From Anaerolineae bacterium (GTDB lineage: Bacteria > Chloroflexota > Anaerolineae > SSC4 > Amarolineaceae), in NCBI GenBank assembly GCA_013693795.1, contig CP059258.1:131912-140303 (forward strand): DNA of 8,392 nt, written 5' to 3'. Positions 6,859 through 8,392 of the stretch are shown piece after piece; position 1 is the stretch's first letter, and each line of letters opens with the position of its first letter. Both the position numbers and the translations under genes were made by a program. Under the pieces are notes generated by a model, which saw only the letters and a program-made list of their open reading frames with translations, was not told where the DNA came from and ran no database searches.

Positions 6859-7054
6859 ATGCCCATGTCCATCAACAGCCCCACCAAGGCCGTCAGCGAT
6901 ATCATTCACCGCGGTGAGTGACGCCGCTTTCCGCAACCAACTTTACACCAACCCCGGCGCCGCGTTGGCCGGCTCCAGCCTGACTGCTGACGAGCGTGCG
7001 GCGCTCACGGACCACGCGACGGTGGCCGAGCTGATCCGGCGGGCCGGCGGCTGA
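6859..7054 (+). CDS. small NHLP-leader-like peptide (RiPP-precursor-like), one frameshift
   Basis: The start at 6859 has AAGGA 9 bases upstream. Frame 1 gives PTKAVSDIIHR, then meets TGA at 6919. Joining to frame 2 near 6911 gives IIHRAVSDAAFRNQLYTNPG, then AALAGSSLTADERAAL, ending AELIRRAGG at the TGA 7052-7054. The product is about 65 residues. The pattern (h-h-x-R-A-h-(S/T)-D-x-x-F-R-x-x-L-x-x-(N/D)-P-x-x-A-L-x-x-x-x-L-T-x-x-E) is what I know from the nitrile-hydratase-like leader (NHLP) clan, including the Os1348 and Franean1_4349 types, several of which come from Chloroflexota. Such peptides can be RiPP leaders cleaved after GG. Here the chain stops exactly at the GG, so no core peptide is visible in this frame. 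No maturase is in the window. Without the frameshift only a 20-residue peptide is made. Confidence 0.58.
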
Positions 7055-7133
7055 TCCAGTGCACGGGGTAGGCGACGCCACGCAGCGGCCTGGTTTGACC
7101 AACGACCCGCGACGCTGGCGACACTCACGGCGT

Positions 7134-7162
7134 TTGCGCGGATGCCAAAAATAGGGTATACT
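7134..7162 (+). promoter_or_regulatory. candidate promoter with strong -10
   Basis: TATACT at 7157-7162 is a near-consensus -10. TTGCGC at 7134-7139 is a weak -35 with a 17-base spacer. The sequence before the -10 is A-rich (CCAAAAATAGGG). Transcription would begin near 7169 and include both downstream hairpins. Confidence 0.5.
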
Positions 7163-7173
7163 TGTGCTCGTAT

Positions 7174-7198
7174 CACCGGCATCAACCCCTTGCCGGTG
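7174..7198 (+). promoter_or_regulatory. perfect hairpin at the predicted transcript start
   Basis: CACCGGCA (7174-7181), a 9-base loop, and TGCCGGTG (7191-7198) form an 8-bp perfect stem about 5 bases after the predicted start of transcription and just before ATG 7201. It could be an operator for a dimeric repressor, or an RNA stem that hides the start codon region. Confidence 0.5.
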
Positions 7199-7200
7199 TC

Positions 7201-7290
7201 ATGGCCCGCACACTACGCATACCACCAGTCAGCGAGGAAGATACCGATCAGAACTTGCTGATTGGCCGCGCAATGAACGATCTCGAGTAA
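7201..7290 (+). CDS. possible 29-codon small ORF
   Basis: An ATG at 7201 follows the hairpin and ends with TAA at 7288-7290. The peptide begins MARTLRIPPV and ends LLIGRAMNDLE. It has no clear SD, so translation is doubtful. It is framed by a promoter and hairpin upstream and a second hairpin 5 bases downstream. IGRAMND faintly recalls the start of NHLP-type leaders (IGRAxxD), but the rest does not match. If a base is missing near 7277-7288, the ORF would run on in frame 2 to a TAG at 7424-7426, giving about 75 residues. Both readings are weak. Confidence 0.25.
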   Translation: MARTLRIPPVSEEDTDQNLLIGRAMNDLE

Positions 7291-7295
7291 CTTAC

Positions 7296-7332
7296 CGGTT
7301 GAGTCCTTGCTTTTTGTGCACGGACTCAACCG
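7296..7332 (+). ncRNA. perfect 11-bp hairpin with U-rich loop
   Basis: CGGTTGAGTCC (7296-7306) pairs perfectly with GGACTCAACCG (7322-7332). Inside, TGC 7308-7310 pairs with GCA 7318-7320 across a single mismatch and closes a TTTTTGT loop. No U-tract follows on either strand, so this is not a standard intrinsic terminator. It may be part of a small RNA, an mRNA 3' structure or a protein-binding site. The ncRNA type is a guess; the pairing is plainly visible. Confidence 0.4.
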
Positions 7333-7460
7333 CCACCGATTGCACGAATTTCACCAGGATGGCCGGGGCAATTTGTGGCTGCGCCGTTTCTATCGGACTT
7401 GCCCGGGAGCAGTAATTTCCTGGTAGACCCTCAGCGGTACGAAGAAGGAGGCGGTCAATC

Positions 7461-7529
7461 ATGCCGGTAGATGATCTCTGGGCGTTCGCCTGCACGAATG
7501 ACGTAATCTTGACGAAAGGGAGATGCTAG
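7461..7529 (+). CDS. 22-codon leader ORF upstream of the PrsW-like gene
   Basis: AAGGAGG (7445-7451) lies 9 bases before the ATG at 7461, the best SD in this half of the window. The ORF encodes MPVDDLWAFAC plus 11 more residues ending TKGRC, with TAG at 7527-7529. The next gene's ATG begins at the very next base (7530), an arrangement typical of translational coupling. It has no homology I recognise and no run of regulatory codons. It could be a coupling leader, a real small protein or a chance ORF under a spurious SD. Confidence 0.35.
   Translation: MPVDDLWAFACTNDVILTKGRC
7515..7522 (+). promoter_or_regulatory. ribosome binding site of the PrsW-like gene
   Basis: AAAGGGAG, 7 bases before ATG 7530 and 10 before ATG 7533. 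It lies inside the 22-codon leader ORF. Confidence 0.5.
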
Positions 7530-8392
7530 ATGATGGAAACAGTGACGTGCTGTGTCTGCAATCGGCCCGTGGGCGGCAATGCGCCGCACCTGGGGACCCG
7601 GGCGTACTGCCCAGAACACTGGGCCAACCTCAACCGCAACCGCGGCAGCACCTGGCGGTCTGGGCTGCTCAGCGTGGTGGCTCTGACGATTTACGCGGTC
7701 ATCGCGGCCTGGCTGCTGCGTGTGTGGCACCCCACTTTGAGCGACGTCGGGCTGATCGTGGCCGGCGCCGTGTTGGCCCTCGTTCCGGCCCTGGTGTGGT
7801 TGGCGTTCTTTTACCTCCAGGACCGCCTGGCTCGGCTCAAAGGCTATGTCTTTGGCGTGTTCGTATTGGGCGCCCTGCTGGCCGGGGCGGTCGGCATCCC
7901 CGTCGTGCGTGACTTGTTCCGGGTCCAGGATTGGTTGGGGAGCAGCCTGCTCTTCAACCTGCTGGGGTCGATCCTTGTGGTCGGCTTCGTTCAGTCCTTT
8001 CTGGTCTATGCGGCCGTGCGCTATTCCATCTACCTGTCGACCGAGTTCGACGAGCGCTTCGATGGCATTCTGTACGGTACGGCTGCCGGTCTGGGTTTTG
8101 CCACCGTGCTCAACCTCAACTTCGTGGTGGCGAGCGGTGGGGTCAACCTCTCCATGGCCGTGATCCAGAGTGTGATTGTCGCCCTGGTGCACGCCAGCTT
8201 TGGCGGCGTCCTCGGTTATTTCCTGGGCCGGGCGAAGTTCGAGGAGGAGCCGGTGTGGTGGTTGTCGGCTGGATTGGTTCTGGTCGCCACGCTGAATGGC
8301 CTCTTTACCGTCGCCTGGGATGCCGTCGTCCGCAGCGGTTCTGTGCTGAGCGGCCAGACGGTCAACCCCTGGCTGGGCCTGGTGCTGGCGGC
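7530..8392 (+). CDS. PrsW-like polytopic membrane protein with N-terminal zinc ribbon, 3' end outside window
   Basis: The frame stays open for 288 codons from ATG 7530 to the window edge (288 residues seen). Residues 7-30 form a compact Cys/His site (C7, C10, C27, H30). Seven or eight hydrophobic spans follow from residue 45. EFDERFDGILYGTAAGLGFA (172-191) matches the PrsW-family signature E-F-D-x-x-h-D-G-h-h-Y-G-x-x-x-G-L-G-F-A, and VHASFGGVLGYFLG (220-233) matches its His-containing helix (H221). PrsW enzymes are intramembrane site-1 proteases that cleave anti-sigma factors. However, the usual EExxK helix reads VQSFLV at 154-159 and the Glu of the GLGFAxxEN motif is Leu (LN at 194-195). The main acidic catalytic residues therefore appear lost, which suggests a pseudoprotease or a divergent subfamily. 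Unlike the genes upstream it shows no frameshift. Confidence 0.72.
   Translation, partial: MMETVTCCVCNRPVGGNAPHLGTRAYCPEHWANLNRNRGSTWRSGLLSVVALTIYAVIAAWLLRVWHPTLSDVGLIVAGAVLALVPALVWLAFFYLQDRLARLKGYVFGVFVLGALLAGAVGIPVVRDLFRVQDWLGSSLLFNLLGSILVVGFVQSFLVYAAVRYSIYLSTEFDERFDGILYGTAAGLGFATVLNLNFVVASGGVNLSMAVIQSVIVALVHASFGGVLGYFLGRAKFEEEPVWWLSAGLVLVATLNGLFTVAWDAVVRSGSVLSGQTVNPWLGLVLA

Larger units (their letters stand above)
7055..7460 (+). other. mostly non-coding spacer with promoter and hairpins
   Basis: A stretch of about 400 bases with lower GC than the flanking genes. It holds a -10-rich promoter (7134-7162), a perfect hairpin (7174-7198), a 29-codon ORF (7201-7290), a second perfect hairpin (7296-7332) and the SD of the leader ORF (7445-7451). 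I see nothing recognisable between 7333 and 7440. A frame-2 stretch open from 7277 to 7426 (containing LLFVHGLNRHRLHEF) is plausible protein, but has no start of its own. A small structured RNA is an alternative. Confidence 0.45.

Noticed and set aside
7048..7152. RiPP core peptide in frame 3 immediately after the GG
   Set aside because: The frame is open to the TAG near 7150, but it reads as Arg-rich, unstructured sequence without Cys/Ser/Thr clusters expected of a core. It would need a second indel.
7341..7500. Direct repeat TGCACGAAT at 7341 and 7491, exactly 150 bases apart
   Set aside because: It is a nine-base match with no further similarity around it; chance is sufficient.
7455..8192. 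Long minus-strand ORF opposite the PrsW-like gene (245 codons, His/Gln/Asp-rich)
   Set aside because: It is the antisense shadow of a clear membrane-protein gene in GC-rich DNA, has no SD, and its composition is what the complement of hydrophobic codons gives.

Overview
The window looks like a piece of a high-GC bacterial chromosome, most likely a Chloroflexota (Anaerolineae/Caldilineae-type) genome or MAG. The evidence is indirect: a long Thr-Pro (TPT) linker in a giant secreted protein, a small NHLP-clan-like peptide, a PrsW-like membrane protein with an N-terminal zinc ribbon, and strong GC bias at codon third positions. All supported genes lie on the + strand.

Layout. (1) Positions 1-1136 hold two membrane-protein genes. 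The first is cut by the left edge. The second starts at 347 with a two-CxxC zinc ribbon followed by hydrophobic helices, and its reading frame is broken four times. (2) Positions 1137-1356 are intergenic and carry a good sigma70-type promoter (TTGACC-17-TATAGT) and a strong Shine-Dalgarno. (3) Positions 1357-6604 read as one very large gene for an exported protein of about 1,750 residues, scattered over all three forward frames by about 27 frameshifts. Spliced conceptually it gives, in order: signal peptide, Ca-binding DxDxDG repeats, a zinc-metalloprotease domain (HESWH plus a Glu 22 residues after the first His), beta-rich region, a VWA domain with complete MIDAS, beta domain, thrombospondin-3-like Ca repeats, FN3-like domains, a ZU5-like domain, a dockerin-like EF-hand pair, a TPT linker built from five 30-bp repeats, and a C-terminal DNRLRE/CBM96-like adhesive domain. 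(4) A strong hairpin follows the stop codon. (5) Positions 6859-7054 encode a small NHLP-leader-like peptide (RiPP-precursor-like), again with one frameshift. (6) Positions 7055-7460 are mostly non-coding, with a promoter, two perfect hairpins and a 29-codon ORF. (7) At 7461 a 22-codon leader ORF with a strong SD abuts a PrsW-like polytopic membrane protein (7530 to the right edge) that appears to have lost its catalytic glutamates.

How it may fit together. The metalloprotease-VWA-beta-FN3 order recalls animal CLCA proteins and their bacterial relatives. The large protein is probably a cell-surface or secreted, calcium-dependent protease/adhesin. No functional link between it, the small peptide and the PrsW-like protein can be shown from sequence; only proximity and common strand are seen.

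The dense frameshifts preserve motifs, and several lie at G or C homopolymers. They are therefore more likely consensus errors than gene decay, but the window alone cannot settle this.
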